Shown: one piece after another, positions 29,381 to 39,015 of the stretch
Numbering within the stretch: position 1 is the first letter of the stretch
How the letters are laid out: each line of letters opens with the position of its first letter
NCBI GenBank assembly: GCA_016791045.1
Contig: JAEUNO010000046.1
Location: forward strand, 1-64,000
DNA length: 64,000 nt
Direction of reading: 5' to 3'
Source of the DNA: Methyloversatilis sp.
GTDB lineage: Bacteria > Pseudomonadota > Gammaproteobacteria > Burkholderiales > Rhodocyclaceae
Notes under the pieces: model-generated
Told to the model about the DNA's origin: nothing
Seen by the model: the letters and a program-made list of their open reading frames with translations, nothing else
The model's database searches: none
Program-made: the position numbers and the translations under genes

Positions 29381-29407
29381 TAAAGAGCGCTGACGTCCTC
29401 CCGTAAG
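29381..29407 (+). promoter_or_regulatory. Candidate sigma-28 (FliA) promoter of the FIST chemoreceptor
   Basis: TAAAGAG (29381-29387) is followed 15 bp after TAAA by CCCGTAAG (29400-29407). This resembles the flagellar sigma factor consensus TAAA-N15-GCCGATAA, with mismatches. The same spacing and a nearly identical -10 precede the second chemoreceptor gene at 33292-33318. Confidence 0.45.
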
Positions 29408-29449
29408 TCCGCTTCGTATCCGGCAACACGGCCGGGTACCGGGACTTAC
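29403..29449 (+). other. Two-stem inverted repeat upstream of the FIST chemoreceptor gene
   Basis: Outer arms GTAAGTCC (29403-29410) and GGACTTAC (29442-29449) pair perfectly. Inner arms TATCCGGC (29417-29424) and GCCGGGTA (29431-29438) pair with one G-U. The ribosome-binding site GGGAGA follows 1 nt later. The left outer arm overlaps the candidate -10, so only the inner hairpin would be in a transcript from that promoter. Confidence 0.5.
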
Positions 29450-29462
29450 AGGGAGACAAGAA

Positions 29463-31496
29463 ATGAAGCTTTTCGAACGCAGGGCGGTTTCCGGTCAAAG
29501 GGGCGTAGACACCTTCCAGACTCGGGTCGCGGAACTTGAGTCCCGGCTTGCCGCAGTCGTCGGCACGCCGTCCTTCATCAGCGGTTACGTGGCCCCCGAT
29601 GCCGACATCGAGCAAGTGGCGCGCAGCGTGCGCGCCCGCTTCCCGGATGTCGCGCTGACCTTGACCACGACGGCGGGCGAACTGTGCAGCGGCGGCGGAT
29701 CCCTGTATTGCGACGCGACCGACGGGCGCGACCGCGTCGTGCTGCAGTGCTTCGATCGCAGCGTGATCGGCGTGGCCCGTGTGGTCGCCATTCCGTTGTC
29801 CAGCGAGGATCTGCGGCAGAGCGGCCGGGTGATGGACTATCGCGAGCGCATCGATCGGCTGGTGCGCAGCATCCAGGCCACGCAGGTCGATCTCGACATC
29901 GATCATCGCGACACCTTCGCCTACGTGCTGTTCGACGGCTTGTCGAATTCCGAATCCTTCTTCATGGAGGCGCTGTACGAGTCGGGGCGCTTCCCCTGCC
30001 TGTTCGTCGGCGGCTCGGCCGGCGGCAAGCTCGATTTCCGCGACACCTGGCTGCACGACGGTTCGCGCCGCTACAACAACCATGTGCTGGTCGCCTTCCT
30101 GAAGATGGCGCCACAAGTGCGTTTCGGCGTGTTCAAGAGCCAGAACTTCGAGCCGGCCGGCACAAGCTTCCAGATATTCAGTGCTTCGGTCGAACGCCGG
30201 CAGGTCAGTCTGGTGATCAACGGCGAAGGGCGCGTGGTGTCGCTGATCGAGGCGCTGTGCAGGACCTTCGGCTGCGACCGCAAACAGCTGTCCGCCAGGC
30301 TCGACAGTCACTCGTTCGCCATCCGGGTCAACAACCAACTGTACGTGCGCTCGGTGGCGCGGCTCGATGTCGACAACGACCGGGTCGACTTCTACTGCGA
30401 CGTGGCGCCGGGCGAAGAACTGGTGCTGGTGCGGCGCACCCCCTTTGCCAGCACGACCGAACGCGACTACCGCGCCTTCATGGCGAACAAGCCGGGCGAA
30501 CCGCTGGCCGGCATGTTCAATGACTGCGTGCTGCGCCGCCTCTACAACAGCGCCGAACTGGCGGGGCTGGAGCGGGTATTCGGTGGTGGCAACATCGCCG
30601 GCTTCTCGACCTTCGGCGAAATTCTCGGCCTGAACCTGAACCAGACGCTGACGGCCGTATTCTTCTTCCGCACGCAGCCAGCCGACACCTTCCGCGACGA
30701 GTACGTGGACAACTTCATTGCCCACCATGGCGAATTCAAGGCCTTCTTCCTGCGTCGGCACAATGCCAAGCTGGCGGGCATGTCGCGCGTGATGGTGCAG
30801 CAGATTTCCGACTACCGTTCGGGCAACTTCACCAGCCGGCTCGATCCGGCCAACGTCGATGCCAGCATGGTGCCGGTCGTGCGCGACCTCAACCAGCTGG
30901 GCGAAATCATGCTCGCCGCCGAACAGACGCGCGATGCGACGGCACGGCAGCTCGAAGCCTGCTCGACCGATCTGTACGCCTCGGTCGGCGACCTGACGAC
31001 ACGTCTGTCCGATCAGCAGGCGGTGCTCAGGCAGGCGGTGGATACCGTGGACACCCTGGCCAGCCGGGCTGGCGAAGTCGGGGGCAGCGCGCGCGACCTG
31101 TCGCAGGCCAGCGATCGCATCCAGCACGTGGTCGAAATGATCCAGCAGATCGCCGACCAGACCAACCTGCTGGCGCTCAATGCGGCGATCGAGGCGGCGC
31201 GCGCCGGCGAGGCCGGCCGCGGCTTCGCGGTGGTGGCCGACGAGGTGCGCATGCTGGCCGAGAAGTCGCGCAACAGCGCGGGCGAGATCGGCAAGGACAT
31301 TTCCGCGCTGGCGATCGAGATCGTGCGGGTGGCGCAGATGTTCGAAAGCCAGTCGAAGGCGGTGTCGAGCCTGACCGGGGTACTGGAAACGATAGAGTCC
31401 TACAGCACCGGAACCGCGACCGTGGCCGGCCACGCGAGGAGTGTGGCCGATGTGCTGCAGGGTCTGACCGGGGCACAGGCGCCGATCCGCAGCTGA
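29463..31496 (+). CDS. Soluble chemoreceptor with FIST sensor domain and MCP signalling domain
   Basis: A 677-residue protein with no transmembrane segment. Residues about 40-235 match FIST_N (including [12 protein letters not shown]), about 240-390 match FIST_C, and about 500-670 form a short methyl-accepting signalling domain. The receptor tip reads [19 protein letters not shown] followed by [20 protein letters not shown] domains are proposed small-ligand (possibly amino acid) sensors. The protein would act in the cytoplasm with CheA/CheW. It is convergent with an Aer-like receptor gene, and both carry similar promoter elements. Confidence 0.88.
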   Translation: MKLFERRAVSGQRGVDTFQTRVAELESRLAAVVGTPSFISGYVAPDADIEQVARSVRARFPDVALTLTTTAGELCSGGGSLYCDATDGRDRVVLQCFDRSVIGVARVVAIPLSSEDLRQSGRVMDYRERIDRLVRSIQATQVDLDIDHRDTFAYVLFDGLSNSESFFMEALYESGRFPCLFVGGSAGGKLDFRDTWLHDGSRRYNNHVLVAFLKMAPQVRFGVFKSQNFEPAGTSFQIFSASVERRQVSLVINGEGRVVSLIEALCRTFGCDRKQLSARLDSHSFAIRVNNQLYVRSVARLDVDNDRVDFYCDVAPGEELVLVRRTPFASTTERDYRAFMANKPGEPLAGMFNDCVLRRLYNSAELAGLERVFGGGNIAGFSTFGEILGLNLNQTLTAVFFFRTQPADTFRDEYVDNFIAHHGEFKAFFLRRHNAKLAGMSRVMVQQISDYRSGNFTSRLDPANVDASMVPVVRDLNQLGEIMLAAEQTRDATARQLEACSTDLYASVGDLTTRLSDQQAVLRQAVDTVDTLASRAGEVGGSARDLSQASDRIQHVVEMIQQIADQTNLLALNAAIEAARAGEAGRGFAVVADEVRMLAEKSRNSAGEIGKDISALAIEIVRVAQMFESQSKAVSSLTGVLETIESYSTGTATVAGHARSVADVLQGLTGAQAPIRS

Positions 31497-31509
31497 CCGG
31501 CGTGCCGCA

Positions 31510-31540
31510 GCAAGCGCCCCGCGTGGTGCGGGGCGCTTGC
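31510..31540. terminator. Long GC hairpin between convergent chemoreceptor genes
   Basis: Thirteen-base arms GCAAGCGCCCCGC and GCGGGGCGCTTGC pair perfectly around GTGGT. It starts 14 nt after the FIST receptor stop. There is no T run on either side, so it may stabilise 3' ends or terminate inefficiently. Confidence 0.5.
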
Positions 31541-31608
31541 CGGGAAACGAATGCTGGAACGGGCGGGGGCTGCAAGGGGCGCACCCGTTTCCGGGCGGCC
31601 GGAAGGGT

Positions 31609-33198
31609 TCAGTGCAGCGCCTGCTCCAGGTGTTTCACCAGGTCGCGCAATTCCTTCGACGTCGAATGGAGCCGGCTCGCGGCATCGCCGACCGACTGCA
31701 CGCTGGCGGTGGTCTGTTCGACCGAACCCGAAATGCGCTCCATGCTGGATGCGACCTCATGCGAGGCGAGCGACTGCTGGCGCAGCATCTGCGTGATTTC
31801 CTCCGAGTAGTTGGCCGCTTCGCGGCTGGCGTCCCAGATGGCCTGCAGGCCGGTACTGCTGGCTTCGATGTCGCCGGTCGAACGTGCGACCTCACCGGCT
31901 GTCGCGCTCATCGTATCGACGGCCGAACTGGCCAGCTGGATGATGTCCGTCACGGCCAGCGCAATGTCCTTGGTACTGGTGCGCGTGCGTTCGGCCAGCT
32001 TGCGCACCTCGTCGGCGACCACCGCGAAGCCGCGGCCCTGTTCGCCGGCCCGTGCCGCCTCGATCGCCGCATTGAGCGCCAGCAGATTGGTCTGTTCGGC
32101 AATGTCATTGATCACCTGCGACATGGCGCTGATCTTCTCGACCGATGCATTCACTTCGGAAATGCGCGTCTGCGACTGGGTCACCACGCCGACGACGCGA
32201 TGGCTGCTGGCAATGCCCGCTTCCATCGTCTGCATGGCATCGTGGGCGCTGGTTTCGGTACGCCGCACGGCTTCGAGGCTGCGGTCGGTATTGCTCGACA
32301 CCTCGTTGATCGACACGCTCATTTCTTCCATCGCAGCGGCGACCTGCATGACGTTTTCGCCCTGGGCACCGGTCGAGGTGATGAGCACACGCATCGCGTT
32401 GTCGAGTTCCTGTGACCGTTCATCGACCTCGCGCGCGCTGACCAGCACGTCGGCGAACATCGCGCGCAGATGGATGCGTATCACTTCCATGCCGACGAAC
32501 AGTTCGCGCAGCGGGCCTTTCGGTGCGTCGATCCGGGTCGCCAGCTTGCCTTCGTCGAGCGCAACGATGGTCGCATGCAGGCTGGTCAGCCTTGAAACAA
32601 CGCCACTGCTCAGATACCAGGCGCCGCCCACTGCAATCAGTGCGGACAGACCGGCCATCACCATGCCCCACAGGCCGCCCAGCGCGGCACCGCCGATGGC
32701 CAGCAGGCTGCTGACGCCGGCGCTCAGCCAGATGCGGGCAGCGAGTCCGAGCTTTTCCTTGTGACGGGGAGTGGTCGGGAATTTCGCGCTCTTGTCGCGT
32801 ACTGCGCGGTACAGCGCCTCGGCGCTGGCCACGTCCTCGCGCTTCGGAATGTTGCGCACCGACTGGTAGCCCACGGTGCGGCCATCCACCGTCATCGGCG
32901 TCACGAAGGCCTCTACCCAGTAGTGATCGCCGTTCTTGGCGCGGTTCTTCACGAGGCCGCGCCACGGCTGGCCGGCCTTGATCGTGTTCCACAGGTCTTC
33001 GAATGCTTCGGGGGGCATGTCCGGGTGGCGCACCACATTGTGGCTCTCGCCCACCAGCTCATCGCGCGTGAAACCGCTGATGGCGACGAACCATTCGTTT
33101 GCGTAGGTGATGCGACCCTTCAGATCGGTCTTGGTGACGATCGGCTTGCCGGGTTCAAGGAATACTTCTTTCTGGGTGACCGGCATGTTTATTTTCAT
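31609..33198 (-). CDS. aer: Aer-like PAS chemoreceptor
   Basis: A 529-residue receptor. The N-terminal PAS domain (about residues 5-125) contains [34 protein letters not shown] and [20 protein letters not shown], closely matching the FAD-binding PAS of Aer aerotaxis/energy-taxis receptors. A membrane hairpin (about 150-195), HAMP-like linker and MCP signalling domain follow, with [22 protein letters not shown] at 33198 gives the typical Aer start [11 protein letters not shown]; an ATG 12 nt upstream is possible. Flavin binding is inferred from similarity. Preceded by a sigma-28-like promoter. Confidence 0.88.
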   Translation of the reverse strand: MKINMPVTQKEVFLEPGKPIVTKTDLKGRITYANEWFVAISGFTRDELVGESHNVVRHPDMPPEAFEDLWNTIKAGQPWRGLVKNRAKNGDHYWVEAFVTPMTVDGRTVGYQSVRNIPKREDVASAEALYRAVRDKSAKFPTTPRHKEKLGLAARIWLSAGVSSLLAIGGAALGGLWGMVMAGLSALIAVGGAWYLSSGVVSRLTSLHATIVALDEGKLATRIDAPKGPLRELFVGMEVIRIHLRAMFADVLVSAREVDERSQELDNAMRVLITSTGAQGENVMQVAAAMEEMSVSINEVSSNTDRSLEAVRRTETSAHDAMQTMEAGIASSHRVVGVVTQSQTRISEVNASVEKISAMSQVINDIAEQTNLLALNAAIEAARAGEQGRGFAVVADEVRKLAERTRTSTKDIALAVTDIIQLASSAVDTMSATAGEVARSTGDIEASSTGLQAIWDASREAANYSEEITQMLRQQSLASHEVASSMERISGSVEQTTASVQSVGDAASRLHSTSKELRDLVKHLEQALH

Positions 33199-33291
33199 GA
33201 CATCTCTCATGAGTACGAGGCGTGGCTGTGCCGAAACGCCCGATCCCCACGGTCCGTGTCGCAGATCGGCAGTTGGCTGGCCTCTGCGTGA

Positions 33292-33318
33292 CTTACGGCA
33301 CGAACGAAATAATCTTCA
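33292..33318 (-). promoter_or_regulatory. Candidate sigma-28 (FliA) promoter of the Aer-like gene
   Basis: On the minus strand TGAAGA (-35 core TGAA at 33315-33318), 15 bp, then GCCGTAAG (33292-33299). The spacing equals that upstream of the FIST receptor gene, and both share CCGTAAGT. The start codon lies about 95 nt downstream. Confidence 0.45.
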
Positions 33319-33355
33319 GGAGATTTGCCCGAACCGATCGCTGTCTTGATCCGGA

Positions 33356-35227
33356 TCAGTTTTCCAGCAAAAAACGTCGTGGATCGATTGCGGATGCGAG
33401 TTCATTCTCAACAGGTATCGGGTCACCACACAGTCGGGCCGCCAGGACTTCGGCACCCAGCGGCGACCACACCAGCCCGCGCGAACCCAGCCCGGTGAAG
33501 GCGTACAGACCGGGCTGTCCGGGCAGTTCGCCGATCAGCGGCATGCGGTCGGGGGTCGCGGTGCGGAAAGCGACCCGACCGGCGAGCTTGCGCAGGTCGG
33601 GCATCAGCACCGTGTCCGGCAGCAGCCGCTCGAGCCGGGCCAGATTGCCGGCATGGCTGTCGGTACGCACGCTGCAGTCTTCGTCGCCGACGTCGAAGCT
33701 GGCGCCCAGATTCAGGTCGCCGTCCGGCGTCGGGCACAGATAGCCGTCGCAGCACAGCGTGACATGCAGCTGCGGCAGCAGCGCGCGCGGCAGGCGGGTG
33801 ACCTGGCCGCGGATGCGGATCAGCGGCAGCGCCAGCGGCGACAGCGCAGCCGCGTCCGACGCATTGGCCAGCACCACCGCCTCGGCGCTCACCCGCGTGC
33901 GATCACCGGTGCTCACCTGCCAGGCGTCGCCGTCGTGCGCGAGACCGATGGCCTCGCTCGAAAACAACCAGGTCACGGCGTCGCCGGCCCGTTCGAGATT
34001 GGCTTCGCACAGGCTCGGCGGATTGACCCAGGCGCCGCGCGGAAACCACCATCCGCCGCGCGGAACCGTATAGCCGACGCGTCGCGTCATTTCCCAGTCG
34101 GACAGGTGACGGACGAACGCGTCAGGCAGGGCGTGCGAGGCCCACAGCGCGTGCTGCATCTGTTCCTGATCGGCGTCCTGCGCGATCTGCATGACGCCGG
34201 TCGGCCCCCATTTCAGCGGGCGCCCCTCGCCGTCGAGCCGCCGCAGATGGCTGGAGGCATGCAGGAAGGCGGCGCGCGAAAAGCGCGCGGCGAAGCTGTC
34301 GTCGCGCGCCACCATCGGTCGCAGCACGCCGGCCGGATTGCCCGAGGCCTCCTGCGCCGGTACCGCGTGGCGCTCGATCAGCACCACTTCGATGCCGCGT
34401 GCTGCCAGCCGCTCGGCCAGCGCGCAGCCGGCCAGCCCGGCGCCGATCACCGCCACGCGCCGGGGCGTGCCGGCTTGCGGTCGATGGCGCTGTGCGGCCG
34501 CCTGCGCCTGCGGATGCAGCGCGCCGGTCAGCATGTCGCGCTTGGGCTTCAGTCCGAGCCGCTTTTCGGTGACGAAACTGTGATCGGCGAGCGCCCGACG
34601 CAGCGCCGCCGATACGGTCCAGGTCGCCAGCGTGACGTCGTCCGCGCTCAGACGCTTCAGGTGCCGGCAGATGCGCTCGGACCACATGTCCGGGTTGCGT
34701 GCAGGCGAAAAACCGTCGAGAAACAGCGCGTTGGCACGCAGCGTCAGTTGCGGCAGCAGTGCGTCGGCGTCGCCGAAGGCCAGCGTCAGCACGACGCGGC
34801 CGCCATCGAATTCGATGCGATGAACGCCCGCCACCGGCAGCGGCCAGCGTTCGACCAGCCGCTGTGCCATGTCGCTCATGTCCTGCGGCAGCGCACGCTG
34901 GTAGTAGGTCGCGAGGTCGTACTGGGCGACCGGATGCTTTTCGACCGACACGAAGTGCAGCCGGTCGCAGCGCGCCGGGTCGTCGCGCCAGGCGCGCCAG
35001 GTGGCGAGGAAGTTCAGGCCGAGGCCGAATCCGGTCTCCAGCACGACGAAGCGTTCGCGTCCGGCCCAGCGCCCGGGCAGGCCGTTGCCGCCCAGAAACA
35101 CGAACTGCGCCTGGGCCAGCGGCCCTTCGCAGGAGTGATAGCGGTCGTCGAACAGCGACGAGCGCGGCGTGCCTTCGTCGTCGAAGGTCAGCGTGGCGGG
35201 CTGCAGGGGTTGAAGCGGGCGGGACAT
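33356..35227 (-). CDS. mnmC: Bifunctional tRNA mnm5s2U biosynthesis protein MnmC
   Basis: A 623-residue fusion that finishes 5-methylaminomethyl-2-thiouridine at the tRNA wobble position. The N-terminal methyltransferase (about residues 1-240) includes FVVLETGFGLGLNFLATW and ALFLDGFSPARNPDMW. The C-terminal FAD-dependent oxidase (about 250-620) has VAVIGAGLAGCALAERLA and the late FTGLGSRGLVWSPLGAEVLA. Order and length match E. coli MnmC. It lies 122 nt downstream of lysS on the same strand. Confidence 0.95.
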   Translation of the reverse strand: MSRPLQPLQPATLTFDDEGTPRSSLFDDRYHSCEGPLAQAQFVFLGGNGLPGRWAGRERFVVLETGFGLGLNFLATWRAWRDDPARCDRLHFVSVEKHPVAQYDLATYYQRALPQDMSDMAQRLVERWPLPVAGVHRIEFDGGRVVLTLAFGDADALLPQLTLRANALFLDGFSPARNPDMWSERICRHLKRLSADDVTLATWTVSAALRRALADHSFVTEKRLGLKPKRDMLTGALHPQAQAAAQRHRPQAGTPRRVAVIGAGLAGCALAERLAARGIEVVLIERHAVPAQEASGNPAGVLRPMVARDDSFAARFSRAAFLHASSHLRRLDGEGRPLKWGPTGVMQIAQDADQEQMQHALWASHALPDAFVRHLSDWEMTRRVGYTVPRGGWWFPRGAWVNPPSLCEANLERAGDAVTWLFSSEAIGLAHDGDAWQVSTGDRTRVSAEAVVLANASDAAALSPLALPLIRIRGQVTRLPRALLPQLHVTLCCDGYLCPTPDGDLNLGASFDVGDEDCSVRTDSHAGNLARLERLLPDTVLMPDLRKLAGRVAFRTATPDRMPLIGELPGQPGLYAFTGLGSRGLVWSPLGAEVLAARLCGDPIPVENELASAIDPRRFLLEN

Positions 35228-35349
35228 TCAGGACCTTTTTGCCGGATGCGGGTGCGGCACCTGTGATGAATGCAGACGCGCCGGAGTTCCGGTGGCGGCC
35301 GGTGGCTGCGGCCTCACCCCAACAGCCACGCCTCCCGAGGCAGATACGG

Positions 35350-36849
<1,500 letters not shown>

Positions 36850-37070
36850 GGCGGGCTCGGAGGGATGAAGCCTGCACGCAATTCGCGCGCAGGCCAAAAC
36901 CGCGGATTTTCGCCGATTGCTGGCAGGCGGCACAAGTGCGGTCTTTGTCGGGCGGCCGGAGGACCCTTCGCCGGCGCAGATGGGCGGCGATCTGCGGGCA
37001 CGGCGAGCGTTCTGCGGAAGCGGCCCCTGGTGGAGCGCCTGCGGCAGAGCGCCCGCCGCGGTACTCAGGC

Positions 37071-37388
37071 TCAGGCCGACGTTAGCTTCAGCCCGAGGAT
37101 GCCGGCGACAATGAGTGCGACGCAGGCCAGACGCGCCGCATTGGCCGGATCGCCGAACAGCACGATGCCCAGGATGACGGTGCCGACTGCGCCGATGCCG
37201 GTCCACACCGCGTAGGCGGTGCCGACCGGCAGCGTGCGCATGGCCAGTCCGAGCAGCACCACGCTGATCAGCATGGCTGCCGCCGTTCCGACCGACGGCC
37301 ATAGCTTGCTGAAACCGTCGGTGTATTTCAGACCGATCGCCCAGGCGACCTCGAACAGACCTGCGATGAACAGGATGACCCACGCCAT
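37071..37388 (-). CDS. gdx: Guanidinium exporter Gdx/SugE (SMR family)
   Basis: A 105-residue four-helix small multidrug resistance transporter. It starts [20 protein letters not shown] with the essential Glu13, and has [19 protein letters not shown] characteristic of the Gdx/SugE branch. Members export guanidinium in exchange for protons. The leader carries a guanidine-II riboswitch, which strongly supports guanidinium as substrate. The ATG at 37388 fits the family start and lies 9 nt after CCGGAG. Confidence 0.95.
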   Translation of the reverse strand: MAWVILFIAGLFEVAWAIGLKYTDGFSKLWPSVGTAAAMLISVVLLGLAMRTLPVGTAYAVWTGIGAVGTVILGIVLFGDPANAARLACVALIVAGILGLKLTSA

Positions 37389-37404
37389 GACGAATACTCC
37401 GGAC

Positions 37405-37456
37405 ATCCGGGGCCGTCCCCGGAAGAATGAAGGCGACCGGGTCGTCCCGGCGCCGT
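37405..37456 (-). promoter_or_regulatory. Guanidine-II (mini-ykkC) riboswitch
   Basis: On the minus strand there are two adjacent hairpins with the diagnostic ACGR loops. P1 is CCGGG-ACGA-CCCGG (37437-37450, extended to 37432-37454 by GGCG/CGCC with one bulge). P2 is CCGGGG-ACGG-CCCCGG (37407-37422). The 14-nt linker and the position between promoter and Shine-Dalgarno fit the class, in which guanidine binding bridges the two loops and exposes the ribosome-binding site. The regulated gene is gdx, the usual partner. Confidence 0.93.
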
Positions 37457-37470
37457 GTTGCATGGCGTGA

Positions 37471-37499
37471 ATAATGGTTTCATTCAATGCGCGGGTCAA
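37471..37499 (-). promoter_or_regulatory. Predicted sigma-70 promoter of gdx
   Basis: TTGACC (37494-37499), a 17-bp spacer and CATTAT (37471-37476) on the minus strand. Transcription would start about 10 nt before the riboswitch. Confidence 0.65.
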
Positions 37500-37553
37500 G
37501 CCTGATGGCGCCGCGCCCTGGTGCCTATATATATGCACCATGGCGTGCCGGAC

Positions 37554-37940
37554 TCAGCGTCTGTCCAGCCAGACCGGCGCACCGGATTTGAACCGGCCTT
37601 CGAGCCGGGTCGGCGACACCCGGGTCAGTTGCAGCCGAAGGTCCTTGCACAGCGGCAAGGCCTGGCTCGCCTTGACCCACAGCGACAGTGCGCCATCAGG
37701 TTCGCCTTCGATGAGCACCGCAAAGGCGCGGTTGAAGCACGGATTCTGCCGGCCGGCGCTGCCCTTGGGCTTGCCGGTCCAGGTCGCGCCGCTCTCGGTC
37801 ACGATGAACTCGGCTTCGCGCTCGATGCCTTCGTCGGTCTTGTAGTCGCCTGTCCAGCGGCCGATCAACGACGCATCGTCGGCGCTCGCGGGAGAGCAGA
37901 GCAGGGCGCCCAGCGTGGCGGCGAGCAGAAGGCGGGTCAT
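37554..37940 (-). CDS. Small secreted protein of unknown function
   Basis: A 128-residue protein with a clear signal peptide (residues 1-20, ending SPASA). The mature part starts DDASLIGRWTGDYKTDEGIE and is rich in alternating beta-type segments, resembling small lipocalin-like or beta-barrel proteins. Two cysteines (in NPCFNRAF and LPLCKDLR) could form a disulfide. ATG at 37940 begins the signal peptide. It lies 52 nt downstream of the mltB stop and is probably the last gene of that operon. I do not recognise the family. Confidence 0.7.
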   Translation of the reverse strand: MTRLLLAATLGALLCSPASADDASLIGRWTGDYKTDEGIEREAEFIVTESGATWTGKPKGSAGRQNPCFNRAFAVLIEGEPDGALSLWVKASQALPLCKDLRLQLTRVSPTRLEGRFKSGAPVWLDRR

Positions 37941-37992
37941 GGTCGGAGTCCGGTGCGGGGTCGATGGGAGGCGACGACGGCTCGTGCGGCGC

Positions 37993-39015
37993 TCAGCCAC
38001 GCACGAGCGCCTCGCTGAGCTGATGCACCGCCATCGCGTAGAAGCTCGATTTGTTGTAACGGGTGATCACGTAGAAATTCCTGAAGCCCAGCCAGTATTC
38101 GGTCGGCGCATCCGGCGTGATCAGATCGACCACGGCCGCCGGCTTGGCAATCAGTTCGCGGCCGAGCGGGCGGATGCCGCTGGCCAGCAGCCGGTCGGTA
38201 TCGAGTACCGGCTCGATGCCGGATTCGATCAGCGGCGCAACCGTGCTGCTGTCGACCAGGATGCGCTGCACCACCGGTTCGCCCGGCTCCCAGCCGTGGT
38301 CCTTCAGATAGGCGGCGACGCTGCCGATGGCGTCGATCGGGCTGTCGATCAGGTCGACGCGGCCGTCGTTGTCGAAATCGACCGCATAACGGCGCCAGCT
38401 GCTGGGCAGGAATTGCGGGTAGCCAAGCGCGCCGGCGTAGGAGCCGCGATAGCTCGCCACGTCGCGGTTCTGGTCGCGCGCCAGCAGGAACAGCTCGCCC
38501 AGTTCGCGCCGGAACAGTTCCGCGCGCGGCGGATAGTCGAACGCCAGCGTGGCCAGGGCGCCGATGACCGGGAAGTTGCCGGTGTGGCGACCGTAGATCG
38601 TTTCGACGCCGATGATGGCGGTGACCACATGCGGCGGCACGCCGTACTGCTGTTCGGCGCGCGCCAGCGTCGCGGCATGTTCGGCCATGAAAGCGCGTCC
38701 TTCGCGGATGCGCAGCGGTTCCACGAAGCGGCCGCGGTAGCGCTGCCAGGAGCGCACGCCCGGTTTCGTCGGCGGGCGGATCAGTTCGATCACCCTGGGT
38801 TGCGGCTGCACCGGTTCGAACTGCGTCAGCAGCCAGCCTTCGTCGAAGCCGTGCGCGCCGGCCAGTTCTGCGCAGAAGGCGCGCACATCATCGCGGCCGG
38901 CAAAGCCGGCGGTGCCCGGGGTCTGCGCCGGCAAATGGCCGGAGGCAAACAGTGCGGTGCCGCCAAGGATGAAATCGCGGCGTGAAAAGGCGTCGAGTGT
39001 GAAACGTGAGGTCAT
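37993..39015 (-). CDS. mltB: Lytic murein transglycosylase B
   Basis: A 340-residue peptidoglycan lytic transglycosylase of the MltB family. The catalytic Glu lies in VVTAIIGVETIYGRHTGNFP; YRGSYAGALGYPQFLPSSW and AVDFDNDGRVDLIDS are family motifs. The N-terminus has SRRDFILGG, a twin-arginine signal, instead of the lipoprotein signal of E. coli MltB, so export through Tat is suggested. The start overlaps the stop of the tgpA-like gene by ATGA. Confidence 0.92.
   Translation of the reverse strand: MTSRFTLDAFSRRDFILGGTALFASGHLPAQTPGTAGFAGRDDVRAFCAELAGAHGFDEGWLLTQFEPVQPQPRVIELIRPPTKPGVRSWQRYRGRFVEPLRIREGRAFMAEHAATLARAEQQYGVPPHVVTAIIGVETIYGRHTGNFPVIGALATLAFDYPPRAELFRRELGELFLLARDQNRDVASYRGSYAGALGYPQFLPSSWRRYAVDFDNDGRVDLIDSPIDAIGSVAAYLKDHGWEPGEPVVQRILVDSSTVAPLIESGIEPVLDTDRLLASGIRPLGRELIAKPAAVVDLITPDAPTEYWLGFRNFYVITRYNKSSFYAMAVHQLSEALVRG

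Noticed and set aside
29319-31433. Long minus-strand open frame opposite the FIST receptor
   Set aside because: Composition is that of a complementary-strand shadow; the plus strand encodes clear FIST and MCP motifs.
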